Assembly: GCF_000313135.1 (NCBI RefSeq)
Contig: NW_004457654.1
Coordinates: forward strand, 1,130,730 to 1,194,729
Source of the DNA: Acanthamoeba castellanii str. Neff
Lineage: Eukaryota; Discosea; Longamoebia; Acanthamoebidae
DNA: 64,000 nucleotides
Direction: 5' to 3'
Shown: piece after piece, positions 10,202 to 21,636 of the stretch
Layout of the letters: every line of letters starts with the position of its first letter
Numbering within the stretch: position 1 is the stretch's first letter
Position numbers and translations under genes: made by a program
Notes under the pieces: model-generated
The model's database searches: none
Seen by the model: the letters and a program-made list of their open reading frames with translations, nothing else
What the model was told of the DNA's origin: nothing

Positions 10202-13085
10202 TCAGAGGTCGCGGCGACAGTAGGGGCAGGTGGGCGAGCGGGCCGTCCACTCGTCGAGGCACGGAGGATGGAAGGCATGGCCACACGCGAGCGTCTTCAC
10301 CTCCTCCGTCGCCTTGATGTCGCAGATGCAGATGCAGCAGAACCTGCGCTCGCGTACGCAGGAATGTAGCCTCATCAGCGACACACACCACACGTACATC
10401 AATCGCACACGCACACGCATGCGGGGGGGGGGCGCAGCATAACACATACATCTCGAAGGGTTTTCTCGGCACCGCCGAATCCTCGCATTCTTGGATGCGC
10501 TTGGTGTGGATGAGCAGGCGCAGCCACTCGACGGTGCCGGCCTTGTCCTCGGAGAAGCGATGGTAGGCGTTGTCGGCCTTCGCCCACTCACCGCCGCACC
10601 TGCTCCCGGTTGTTTGTGCTCAGATGCAGCCACACCATACTGCGGAGGCACACCACGCACACGCACCATCGCACGCGCGACACAACACGACACGCACAGC
10701 ACACACAACACACAAATCGAGAATGGCGGCAAGTACTGGAGAGGCGGCTGTCCAGCCCGGGCTCCCTTCTTGATGCCGCTCCACTTCCACCAGCAGTTGT
10801 TGAACGCGCACGTCGCCGGCTCCACGTACGACCCACAAGAGGGGCAGTGGCACCTGCGGCGCGACGACGGACATCACCGTGAGGCCAGCGGCATCACACG
10901 CAGCCTGACGCACGAGACGTACGTGTGGGCGTCGAGCAGGAGGTCGAAGGTGCCGTGGTGCTTGTTGATGATCACAGACCGGTCGAAGGCCTCGCACTCG
11001 CGGTTGGTGCACACGCCCTCCACGCTCAGCCCCGGCATCGCTACGCGCCACTGCGGGGCTTTCGAGGACCACTGCCGCCGCTCCAACGCGTTTGTGTTGG
11101 ACATGTCGACGAACAAGCTGCCCGCCGTCAGCCCCCCTTCACCGGTGAAGGCCACCCAGACGAACGTGTCAGCTCACTTGTCCCCCGGTGCGTGCCGTGC
11201 CGGTGGCGTACCTCCTCGCAGCCGAAGCACAAGTTGGAGGGTGGACTCGCGGTCGATGGCATAGTCGCCGAGACAGGTGCCGTCTTCGAGCTGCTTCCCG
11301 GCAAACAGCAGGCGCTGCTGGTCAGCAGGAATACCTGACAGTGCCAGCTCGAGTGTGAGTTTGTTTGTCTTCCGGGAAGCGAAGAGCTTGGGAGCGCCTC
11401 GTGGTTGAGGGTCAGGACACAGTACCCTCCTTGGCTTCGACTAGCACCTTGACCTCTGTGATGGGATGAGCTGGACCCGCCTCAAGCGTGATCGTTTTGC
11501 CTTCATCATCGCACACGCACACGCATACGCACAGCGGCTGAGTCGGTGAGGAACATTCAAGGAGCGGCAACGAGCTTACCGGTCAGAGTCTTGCAGAAGA
11601 TCTGGAACCACACGCCGGGCCTGGGCACGAGGCTAATCCACGTTCCCTGCTCCAGTGCGTACTCGGCCCAGGTCTTGCTCTCATCCAGCAACTCCCCGCC
11701 CAAGGCCACCCGGTAAGACCGCGACAGAACGCTGCCGAGGGACGCCAGCACTCTCATTAGTCATTCGCTCACGTAATGCGGTGAGATGGTGATGGTGGCG
11801 TACACAGCGCTGACGGTGGCGTTGGGGTCCACCCCCACCACTTTCACAACAGAGCACTTGGGTGCGGTCAGCACGAGAATCAGCGGGTTGGGTGGTAGGG
11901 GTCCTTTGGACGGAGGCTCCTTGACCGCGAGGTTCCAGATGAGGCTGCTGCCGTCATCGACGCTGAAATCGGCCAGCGTCCTTGCCTCCTGTTGTGTGAT
12001 GGCGGGTGTCACGTATCAGCAATGGTGTGTCAACGATGGCAACCGATACAGCTGATTCAAGGGGGGTTGATGAGGCCCATGAAGTAGTAGACCTTGGCCT
12101 TCTCATCGCGGTCGGTCTCGTCGCCGGTGACTCCCAGCACGGTGCCCAGGAAGCAGAGCCGAATGTTGTCGCGGGGAACTCCGGTGCTGGTCACGATGCA
12201 CGTCTTGATGTTGTGGATGGTGGTGTTCCGCTTTACCGCCAGCGTAATGGTCGCGGGCTTGCCCGACCGTGCGAACCCTGCGCCCCCCCCACCAAAGCAT
12301 GGTCACCGTTTCGACAGTTCAGTTTGCTGGGCACTACAGTGATGAAACGTTGCACGAGGCGATAGAGACAGTACCCGACGGAGTGATGATGGTGATGTCG
12401 ATCATGTCGGGCTTGCGCTGGAGGTGGAGCGTAATCTTGCTAGGCATGCCCCTGCAAGCAGAAGATGATCGCTGTCGGACAAGTTGCTACGCTGGCAGGC
12501 GCCTTTGGTGGTGGGGGGTACCGAAGTGGCTTGTTCGAGAAAGAGCCTTCGGGTATGACGACGCCGCTGTCGGTGCGCAGCTCCCTGCCCGCCGTCCTCA
12601 ACCCCGCACCCCGACCCAGGGCCGCAAAAATCTCGTAGGAGGAAAAGCCACACGCCAGCCACACCTTGACCTGCAATCGATTGGGGATGAGGAGCTGGTG
12701 AGTCACTCACGCCACATAGTGCAGCGCACGACCTCTGAGGTGGTGCGGGCACCGGTTCCTGGCGCACTTCTTGGCCTTCGTCGTCCGTCTGGGTGCTGAT
12801 GACCGAGGCTTCGATGGGTGAGCGGACGAACCAGGGCTCGTTGGTGATGAGGTAGTAGTCGAGGGGCCTGTCCGTCTCGGACGTTACGTCGATGCCGCCC
12901 ACGCCCATCTGCTTGGCCAGCTCCTGCCTGCTCCCCCCAACACACAATTACAGGCTGCAAAAGTGATAGGCTTGGGTTGGAGAGGGGGGGTACTTGAGGC
13001 TTCGAATGTCGGGACAAGGGAGGGAGACGCCCACAGCACGGCCCTCGTTCACCCACGCCACCTGCACAACTTGTTGCTGCTCCAT
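10202..13085 (-). CDS. multi-ubiquitin-like, zinc-binding and RING-H2 protein
   Basis: Minus-strand gene with about a dozen exons, from ATG 13085 ([11 protein letters not shown]) to a TGA at 10204-10202. Reading in order: an unrecognised N-terminal part; a ubiquitin-like block ([16 protein letters not shown]) at about 12270-12065; a second around [17 protein letters not shown] with [13 protein letters not shown]; then a near-canonical ubiquitin fold spread over three exons ([15 protein letters not shown], then [18 protein letters not shown], ending LVLRLRGG at about 11208). After it comes a Cys-containing module ([25 protein letters not shown]) with [13 protein letters not shown] and [10 protein letters not shown], then a C-terminal RING-H2 ([30 protein letters not shown]). 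The layout suggests an E3 ligase with built-in ubiquitin-like modules. The internal LRLRGG is followed by more protein and looks like a structural module rather than a processed precursor. Confidence 0.75.
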
Positions 13086-13269
13086 TGCCTGCACCACGTG
13101 TTAAGTGTTGGTCGGTTGGTTGCTTATTTTTGTTCGACTCCCGCCTCGCCTTCACGAGTACCAATGGATTGTTTTTAGTATTTTTTGTAATTGAAAAAGA
13201 AAACAAAGAAGAAGCCGGGAGTGTGGGGGTCTTCTCTTCGCTCTTTGACGACGTTTGAAGGACCCGAGC

Positions 13270-14507
13270 TTAGAAACCGGGACCAGAAGGCCTGCACGCG
13301 AAGAGCAACAATGGTCAGAGTGGATCGGACTGAGGGGAATGGAGAGGAGGAGGGAGGGTGGGTGGGGTTGCGTACTTGGCCCACTCGACGGCGAGCACCA
13401 GGTGATCATAACCAAAACCGTTGAGAGCCTCGATGGCCTTGGCACCATCCTCCCTGCAAGCGGCAAGAAACAAACACAAAGGCAATCAGCGGCGAAACAC
13501 AGACAAGTAAGCAGCAGCCAGTTGATTGGTGCAGTGCTGCAAGAGAGCAAAGATAGGGTTCGCAAAGCGTACCTGTAAACGAAGGTGACGAAGGCGAAGC
13601 CTCGGGAGAGACCGCTGTGCCTGTCCTTGGCCAGGAAGACGCGCTGGATGGGGCCGAACCTCCTGCAGAGCTCCCTGAGGTCGTCCTCGCGGGTGTCCTC
13701 CGACAAGTTTGTCACTCGCACCGTTGTGGAGTCGTCTGTGGCAAGTTGAGGGTGTAAGAAGGGGTGACACCCTGTGGAGAGGCAACCAATGGCAGAGCTG
13801 AAACAAAAGATGGAGGGGGCGAGGCGTACCTCTGCTTTGGGCGCCAGGAGCGCCGCCGGGACCACCCCGCAGCGAGCGCGGTACGTACACGTTGCTCGGC
13901 GTATCAGCCGCAGCTATTAACGAATGAAGATGCATTTAGTCATGTGCGAGATTAAATTAGCCAATTGCTGTCTCGGCAGCGACAATCAATGGATAAAGAA
14001 GGCTGATTATACTAAAATTGGCAGAAAAATGTGCAAAATCGGAGGGGCGGTACCTTCGGACCCGCCGGGAGTGGCAGCCTTGGCGGTGATAGTGTCCCAG
14101 CTGTCAGCGCCAAGACGCTGAGCGCGGGTCTTCCAAGTCTCCTTGATGCCGGCCTCGGCCATCTCGGACGCCTTGAGCGCTTCCTCTTCCTTGTCCTTCT
14201 TCTTCTTGCCGGGGGTCTCGATGTTGATCTTATCGTTGGAGAGGAGTGTGATACCCTGTTCGCCCGGGCGGCAGTCGCCGAACTTCTTCAACTTCTTCCT
14301 CTCCTGGACCCGCTTGTTAATGCGAGTCACCTTCTTGTAGAGCTTGTAGTTCTTGGTCGTCTTGACGGTCTTGCCCTCGGAATTGGTCGAGTACTCGATC
14401 ACGGTCTTCAGCCGCACGCCGTGCTCATCGGGCTGCGTCTCGAAGACCTTGGTTCCCGTCATGTCGGTCTCCGCCTCCTCGATATCACCCCAGTCTTGCT
14501 TATCCAT
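13270..14507 (-). CDS. EIF3G: translation initiation factor eIF3 subunit G
   Basis: Minus strand, ATG at 14507 ([16 protein letters not shown]). Exon 1 (14507-14053) holds the conserved eIF3g N-terminal region that contacts eIF3i ([33 protein letters not shown]). The C-terminal exons encode one RRM: RNP2-like [12 protein letters not shown]1 RGFAFVTFV, and the closing strand [11 protein letters not shown]. The frame joins at the last intron to end KPSGPGF before TAA at 13272-13270. eIF3g is a small RNA-binding subunit of the eIF3 complex on the 40S ribosome and helps scanning and reinitiation. The zinc knuckle (CxxC...H...C) found between the two regions in animal eIF3g is not visible. Length and order otherwise match the family. 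Confidence 0.93.
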
Positions 14508-14829
14508 CTTCGCGCTGTGTAGAATTAATCTATGACTGCCTGTACGCCTTTCTACCGGAAGTGATTCACAATTCCTCTGCTTATCTGCACACGATCTGTG
14601 AAGAAGAGCTGCGAGATGGGATGATTCTCTGCGTGCGGCTGAGAATTAACAAAGATTGAGGGAAGAAACGAAGAAAATCTGGTGCTACGGAAGAAAATAT
14701 TGAAGAAATGAGTTTCTCAGCGGCTATTGGGGCGCGGCCCGTGTCCCTTCGCAAAGGAACCGCACCCCCAAAGCACACACCCCCAACTTTTTTCCCTTCG
14801 AAAGAAAACAACAGCGAGTGATCATCAAG

Positions 14830-15979
14830 ATGATTCTTCTGGAGACCCACAACTGCATCCTGGTCGACCTCATTCGGCAGAGGTTCGAAGCCTCACAGTA
14901 CGTGCTCCTACCTCCGGCTACCCCCCCCCCGGCCTTGACCCACTTGCCTCAGCAATATGCTCCTCAGTGTCCGAATCGTTGGACTCACTCACTACATGCG
15001 TTACACTAAAGGAACAAGGACAGGAAGGAGTCGGTGGATATCACCATCGCCGACTTTGACGGCGTGATGTACCACCTGACCAACAAGTCTGAGTCGCGGA
15101 ACGTCCTGACGGTGTCCATCTCGTGGAGCGCCATTCACGACATCACTCCCCTTGGCATGGTCGAGCGCATGAAGGTCATCTACGGTGCCATGGTCGTGCC
15201 CCCTGAGCCCTCGTACGATTTCTCCGTTCAGTTCGATCTTGAGAACCCTTCCCTCAACATTGGTACCTTACCCTCATTGCCCCCCCCCCCTCACTTTGCG
15301 CATTCTAACGCTGCGCTTCAACAGAGGAGGTGATCAAAAAGGTGTCGCTGTTGAAGCGCAACATTCTTGCGGTGCCGTTCCTCAACGTCGCCGAGGGCAA
15401 GACCAAGAACTTGGTGGTCATCAACTACCGCTCCAACGAGGCCATGTACATCAAGCCCGAGGCCGACTCCGTGACCGTGATCTTTTCCATCAACTTCAAG
15501 GATCAGGGTGATATCGTGCTGGGTAAGGTGTTCCTCCAGGAGTTCCAGGACTGCAGGAGGAGCATGAGCGGCGCCCCGGCCGTGTCCTTCACTCAGAGGG
15601 AGAGGCCTCTTGAGCTCAGGGACGTGCAGGGCGTCTACGAGGGCGCTGACCAGGGCTTCGTATCTTTCGGTACGAGTGCGGTGAGTTCTTGCGCGTTTGA
15701 GGTCTGGGTGAGTGGCGCCTCTACTAACGATTCGTTACCTCCCGCGCAGTGCTGTTCAAGAACCACTTGGACCCGGTGAGGAGGGAGAAGTCCATAGACA
15801 TGATCCAGATGTTCCGTGACTACCTGCACTACCACATCAAGTGCTCGAAGGCTTACATGCACACCAGGATGAGGCTGAGAGTCGAAACCCTCCTCCAGGT
15901 GCTCAACCGGGCCAAGGTCAAGAACGCCAACCAAGAGGAGAAGAAGACTGCCACTGGCAGGACCTTCAAGCGCGACTAA
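14830..15979 (+). CDS. ARPC2: Arp2/3 complex subunit 2 (p34-Arc)
   Basis: Exon 1 starts at ATG 14830 (MILLETHNCILVDLIRQRF). Later exons give VDITIADFDGVMYHL, EEVIKKVSLLKRNIL, GDIVLGKVFLQEFQD and the long C-terminal helix HYHIKCSKAYMHTRMRLR, ending GRTFKRD at TAA 15977-15979. These match ARPC2 across the whole length (about 300 residues). ARPC2 with ARPC4 forms the core of the Arp2/3 complex, which nucleates branched actin filaments; it is central to amoeboid motility and phagocytosis. Three introns (about 14898-15013, 15264-15324 and 15671-15749) are short, with GT/AG ends. No defects are visible. Confidence 0.96.
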
Positions 15980-16393
15980 GACCTCTCTAGTCACAGTTGT
16001 TGTATCCTCACCGCCAATACAGTGTACCTGTAGTACGTTTGTGGCAGTCGTGTCAGCGGCGTGTGTGTCCTCTGTAACAAACTGGGAGAGTGACTATGAC
16101 CTCAAGAGCACTCAACGAACCTGGCGGTGCATCTGAGTAGATGACCGCTGGGCGTAGCCAAAGGGGTCCGTGATCGACGAGTTCTCAGGAAGACGCCGTT
16201 GCGGTGCCCTTCGCCCGCAAGGCTGCCGCTCTCTTTCGCTGGGAAGGTGGGGTGTAATTTCCCGGATCGGACACAAAGAAAAACTTCGATTAATCGCATC
16301 GGGGGAGCGTCAATCATCGCTCGACAGCGAAATTGGAAGAGAGAAAGAGAGTGAAGAGCGCAAGGACCGGAGGGACCTTGAGGAGGACACAAG

Positions 16394-19300
16394 ATGAGTA
16401 CAAGCGGGAAAGGGAAAACTCTCCTCTTCGAACATCTGCCCTACATTCGCTTTGGGGGCAGCATCCAGGGCGTGCTGTTCCTCGTATTCGCGAATGGAGA
16501 GGCCTACTTCTACCCTCTCAACGACAAGACGAAGGGCGATTCGCCCAACTCAGCGAAAATGATCACCCTTGAGCAGTCAGGCCGCAAATTCGTCAGACAA
16601 GCTGGTAATTTGCTTCAGTCCCGCAACTATCCAGTGCCACACCACTCGGAGGGAGCGTTTTGGACCGTCGGCAGCTGCGCATTAATGCCATTTACTGATT
16701 ATCCCCCCTCCCTCTCTACCCCTCCATTCGCTCTGTGATTTGGCAGACGCGCGCTCAGATGCCTCGAAGCCGGCCAGAGGGAACGACAAGTACTTCGTGT
16801 ACGATGTGGCGCTCAATCTGAGCCCCGAGTTCAAGGTCTTCACCTTTGCCTTCCCTCACGGCAAGGGCAGCGCCGCATCTTCTTCTTCCTCCTCCTCTGG
16901 TGGTAAAGGCGCCGGAAAGGCGGGAGGGCGAGGAGCCAGCAGCGATCTGGCGAGGCAACCGCCCAGAAAGATCCTTCTCAGCCCCAACAAGCGCCTTCTC
17001 CTGATGCACGGCGCGCTGCACAAGGGACAGAACAGCCTCCTCGTGTACGTGCCGCCTTGCCCGCTCTCCTTCTGCTTCTGCACCTCTTCTGCGTGTCTAT
17101 CCACCACAGCCGACTTGATACCTCTCGCGGCCCTGCCTTCTCTCTTCTGCCTACTCATTCATGCATTTATGGTGCCCATGGTGGTCATGCAGTTACCAGA
17201 TCATGGAGGACACTCCGCCGTACTTTCGTCTCATCTTTTACGATATGAGCTTCACCTTCCTCGACGCCTGCTTTTCGCCCGACTCGAAGAGTCTGGTCAC
17301 CATCCCCAGCCGCTACCCGTGCTTCATCTTCCTCCTCAACCTCAACTTTGTTCTGGGCAGAGTGCGGAACCAGCACGCCAGCAGCTCTGGTACATCATGA
17401 CACCCATTCAACCACCCGTTTTGTGCTCGAGCGCCGTTGCGTGGGTGGTGCCCTGGCAGGGACTCACCTCCTCCCTTCGAAATGCAGCTGCCGCACAGGC
17501 TAGAGCCACGACCGAGGCCACCCAAGGAAATGGCACCATCGACATTGCCTCATCGTTCGCTTTTGACGCAGCTGCCGAGAGCGATACGGTGCGCACACTA
17601 TGAGCGCTCATGACGTGCCTTTTGCCGCATTAGGCTGACGGGAGCATCTCGTTTTTTCTTTCTTCACACAGGTAACCATGAAGAAGATCTCCTTCGACCC
17701 CCGCGTTGTGGGGCCGCTGGCCATTATCGGCCCGGCCACCGGCGCTTTTGACCAACCGTTGAAGATGGCGCACATCAGCTCATCCAACAACATTCGTTCG
17801 ACTACGCCAGCGCCCCCCGCTGCTCCAGGTTAGCCCACTCCCCACTAGTGCTGTGCGCGTTTCTTACTGGAGACGTTACACTCGTGGTGATTGACACACC
17901 ACGTATGCACGAACGTTTAGGAGCTGCACCGGTCAACCCGAAGCCATTCCATTTCGTGACATGGAACGACGAAGGCACGGGCGAGTATTGCCTGTGGACC
18001 ATCATCGCCAATCGCAAGGAGAAGGAGACCATCCAGTTCGAGTGGTATCCACGGTTGCTTTACCCAAAGATCCGAGACAGCGCGTGGTTGGAGGTGCGCA
18101 ATCATCCGCTCTTCGTTCTTGCGCCGCTGACTGTTGCGATTACGCTTGCGCACCAGCTCACCGTGCTTTGGCGCACCTTCAGGACTCGCACACGCCCAAG
18201 AACTTTATTCTGGATATCCAGTTTTCGACCAAGGAAGGCGGCAAGCTACTGATTCTCTTACGAAGGGAGAACTACGGCAAGCCCTCTCTCAACGGCATCG
18301 GCATTCAGATGGTCAAGTTGTCTTCCAAGCGGCCCATGGGCGAGGAACCAGCCGACAAGCTCACGAAGAAGATCTGCTGGTACCAGGTATGACATCGACA
18401 TCGACATCGCAATCGCGCGCACTCTTTTCCTAGATCCTGTGCTGGCTCGCCTTCTAACCTCCCGAGTACTCCGTTCCAGTGCACCGAGTCGCTAGACCGA
18501 AAGGACGTGTTGGCTCTGAAGTGGACAAACACGCTCTTATTGGGAAACAACAACTCTGGCGCCATCGTGATTGAGGTACCTACCTTCTTTCTGCACTCTT
18601 TCGCGATTGCGCCAGCTGTCGGCTCTCGGAGAGGCTGACGAGTCTATGCCTTTTTTTTTTTTAATGTGTCGCAGGGCAAGGGTCTGTTCGAGCTGGTCGA
18701 CTACTACTTTGCATCTTCCTTCCAGACCTTGTATGACGAGTTTGTGCATAACGTGTGCAACTTCATCCAAGTCGGGCGCTACCACCGATTCTGGACCGAT
18801 GTGGACGGCAAGCTGAACGTGATGGTCGTCACGCCACAGCAGACCTCCATTCATCCAGAGTGGCGAGAGCTGTTTGACCAGTCCTCCCAGGCCATCCAGC
18901 AGCAGTTCCTCAACATGCGACATCTCGGCAGGCGCATCGGCTACTTCATCACCGATATCCGAAAAGGTAAAAAGCCTCTTTGTCTTCGTGTAGCTCGCTG
19001 TCGGTCGGGTGTTGTGTGTCTTTTTCGAGCGGCCTGGTGTGTTTGCTGAACGTTCTTGTCTATACAGAGGACACCGGTGACGACTTGGAGAAGATCCATG
19101 CTAGAGAGCGCGGTACCAAGGGCAAGGCTATCGTAGACAAGCCTGGCACCACGGGCAACGGAGAAGAAGCAGCCTCCTCTTCCGGTAGCGGTTCGTTCCT
19201 ACGGACATCTCTCTCTCCCTCTTTGCCTTTCAAGCCGTGGAGTCTCTGATTGTCATTTCGTTTCGCTTTGCGCATGTCGTCCGTGCCACCACAGGTAACA

Positions 19301-19589
19301 TCGACGCGTTCTTCGGCATGCATCTGTACCGCTGCTGGAACTGCAAGCGAACGCTGCTCAAACCTCTTCAGTGCTCGCGCTGCCAGTCCGTTGTCTACTG
19401 CAGCCGCGTACGCACCAACCACCGTTGTTCATTCTCGCTCTGCGTTTCCGAGTAGCATCTTGGCCTGCAACTCACTCCGTGCCTATGTTGCATCTCTCTT
19501 TTTGGAAACAGACCTGCCAGCGAGATGACTGGGCGAAGCACAAGGTCGCGTGCGACCAGACTTGTCCCACCTACAAAGTCGTCAAGTGA
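16394..19589 (+). CDS. MYND-finger protein with propeller-like N-terminal region
   Basis: From ATG 16394 (MSTSGKGKTLLFEHLPY) to TGA 19587-19589 across about eleven exons. The C-terminus is a MYND zinc finger split by an intron: CWNCKRTLL, CSRCQSVVYCSR, then CQRDDWAKHKVAC, with all eight zinc ligands present. The long N-terminal region has alternating hydrophobic strands (GVLFLVFANGEAYFYPL, LLSPNKRLLLMHGAL, FSPDSKSLVTIPS), as in beta-propellers, but no clean WD repeats. A helical stretch with VDYYFASSFQTLYDEF follows. MYND fingers bind Pro-rich peptides and recruit partners. I do not recognise the whole-protein family. A poly-T tract sits at the end of one intron (about 18652-18662). Confidence 0.75.
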
Positions 19590-20027
19590 TTAAAAACAAA
19601 CTTTCCTCTCTCGACCATCTTCCTCGGCCTCCTCCTCGCTAATTATTGTCCTCTTATTTATTCTTTTCTTCTTTCAGTCGCCCGCGCCATCACGCGCCAG
19701 TGGTGCGAGTGGGATCTCAGGCTGCCAAGCTTCTGCCACGCAAGAACTGAAGTACGCCCATCCATCCATCCCACCCCACCCTGACCCGCGGCTGGGATCA
19801 GCGGGATCGGGCAGGATCAAGCCTATCTTGTGCGGCGGAATGACCAAAAAAAAAGGCCAAAACAGTTGTTCGTCACTCTTGCAACAACTCCGCACTGTGG
19901 TACACTAACTCCCTCGGGAGAGCGAGACTAACGCTGGAGCGAGCGATACCTCTCTGCTTGCTTGCATGCTGTGTTTCGACACCACGTCAAGGTCAACTTT
20001 TGCGTTCTGCTACAACACACTCGCTCA
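19590..20027. other. intergenic, no gene seen
   Basis: 438 bases between the MYND gene and the phosphatase remnant. It starts with a T-rich 3' end (CTTTC runs). A partial palindrome around GATCAGCGGGATCGGGCAGGATC lies near 19796-19819. No open frame or RNA gene was recognised. Confidence 0.45.
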
Positions 20028-21330
20028 TGGAGTGGCTCCGAGAGCTCCAGCGCCCGAGGAACCAGAGGACAGTGGGCGTCGTCTTCGCGGTCGCACTGCT
20101 CTGCCTGCTCTCGACGCCCTATCTGTTCCTCGAGCCCCTCATCCCAACCAACCACACCAACGACTGGAGCCGACGGGACACGTACCCGCAACAACTCCGA
20201 CTCTCCTTCGGGTACCACACCACTTCGCTCTAACTCACCTCATGCTCGTCTTATTTTCATATATGTCGCTCCAAACCGACCTGGGGAACGGCTGGGACTC
20301 AGAGAGATGGAGACGCATCTTGACCTTCGCTACTCCCGTCAACGGGACGGCTGAGGTGGCCTTTGGGACGACTAGTGGCCGCTACCAACATACCGCCCGC
20401 GCAGACACTGCTTTCTTTGATGAGGAAAACGAGTGTGGCTTCCAGTACATCCACTTGGCCACTCCAGGTACACAAGACCAACCACCATCACTTAGCAAGG
20501 GGTCATCAACTATCTGCGTCATACAGGGTCTGAAGGAGGGTTTCACCTACTACTACATGGCCAGGCTCAACAACTACACGTCGCCCGAGTACTTGTTCTT
20601 GCTGCCCGCAGGTTTGATGAAGTTTGTCGTGTTTGGTGACCTAGGGTTTGTGGGTGGAGGCATGAGTGACTGAATCCGCCAAGAAGAGGTCACACACTCT
20701 TCCATCCTCCATCTCCTCCCTCTGCACTGTCCTGTGGGTGTTGGTGTGGGTGGGTGGGGTCGGTGAAGCATCATGTCCGATGCTATGCATCCATCCACAC
20801 CATAATTGCAGATGAACACACCAGAGATCCTGGACAAGCCACTCTCTCTGTGCTGAGACAATGTCGGCCTTGTGATTGTCAATGTGGTCCATGGTGAGGG
20901 CAGTGACATGGACCAGGCCCACTTCCCAGCTGTACCACAAGTTCCATTCTTCTTGGCCACTCCTGGCATATGGCTGAAGGCATGCAACACAGGTGCAAGC
21001 GAGCACAGAATGAGTGAAAAGAGGATTGTGAGGTGAGGTACAAGGAAGGCATACTGATGAAGTATGGGGTACGTGCATCAAGCCATCACTACATCACCAG
21101 CATCAAGTTGATTTCTTAATGGAGCTGGAGCTCACTTCACTTGTCATTGTTCCAGTTGATATGTGCATAAGTTCACACCAACACTCATATGACAGGTTGT
21201 GGCTGGTGGTGAAGGGGCAAGTGCTGGCCCACCACTACAACGACCTCAAGGCTCCCTTCCAAGTGATCTCAGGCAGTGGTGGCTGTCCATTGGTGGCTGG
21301 CTTCTGTTTTGACCCAACCTTTGGCGCAAG
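20028..21330 (+). pseudogene. purple acid phosphatase-like gene, disrupted
   Basis: The plus strand encodes both ends of a purple acid phosphatase. Exon 1 from ATG 20028 (MEWLRELQRPRNQR) carries a hydrophobic anchor (VGVVFAVALLCLLSTPYLFL). After an intron, a fibronectin-like N-domain reads TPVNGTAEVAFGTTSG and LKEGFTYYYMARL, followed by the first metal motif FKVVFGDLG-like (KFVVFGDLG) near 20630. The frame then stops. Further on (about 21037-21330) the plus strand resumes the C-terminal part: ILMKYG, a GT/AG intron, then DMCISSHQHSYDRLW (family GHxH motif, Gly replaced by Ser) and APFQVISGSGGC. The region that should hold the GDxxY and GNH(D/E) metal ligands is missing. In its place lies a central family segment on the opposite strand. 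A working di-metal site cannot be assembled, so I call it a pseudogene. Confidence 0.75.
20824..20985 (-). pseudogene. inverted internal segment of purple acid phosphatase
   Basis: Read on the minus strand, this stretch gives LQPYARSGQEEWNLWYSWEV, then GLVHVTALTMDHID and ADIVSAQREWLVQDL. This is the usual purple acid phosphatase block that follows the GNHE motif (NLWYSF..G.VHF....ET....Q..WL..DL). It lies between the plus-strand N- and C-terminal parts of the same family, exactly where the block belongs, but flipped. Confidence 0.75.
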
Positions 21331-21636
21331 AGGTAGAGGCATCACCATAAATTGACTGCCTAGATCATCATGGTGGTGACCAAATGGTTACCATTCCCTG
21401 CTACTTGGGAGCATATCCTCACCGGTGGCTTCGTGGTCGACTCCGTCACCATCGTTCCGGCCACGGCCCACAAAATGAGAATTTCTCTGGTATTTTCTTT
21501 TTGAATTATGTTTTTCATTTTACTTTTGTGTTCGATTGAAAACCTTTTCGTGTTGCGCGAGGCCAGAGGAAGGTTGGACTCGGATCGTCAGGGTGAAGTG
21601 GTGCTTGCAAGTCGTTGAGCTCGTCTGACGGCACCT

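Noticed and set aside
11208..11600. A polyubiquitin or ubiquitin-fusion precursor gene
   Set aside because: The ubiquitin-like block differs from ubiquitin at many sites ([13 protein letters not shown]), lacks its own Met start, and is spliced to flanking domains on both sides.
19790..19830. Short GATCAGCGGGATCGGG palindromic stretch as a regulatory site
   Set aside because: Isolated, imperfect and without a known binding motif; it may be chance.
20641..21081. At first sight a shadow frame antisense to the phosphatase
   Set aside because: Rejected as a shadow, because it spells the conserved central phosphatase block. It was moved to the features as an inverted segment. The plus-strand reading of the same bases was dropped instead.
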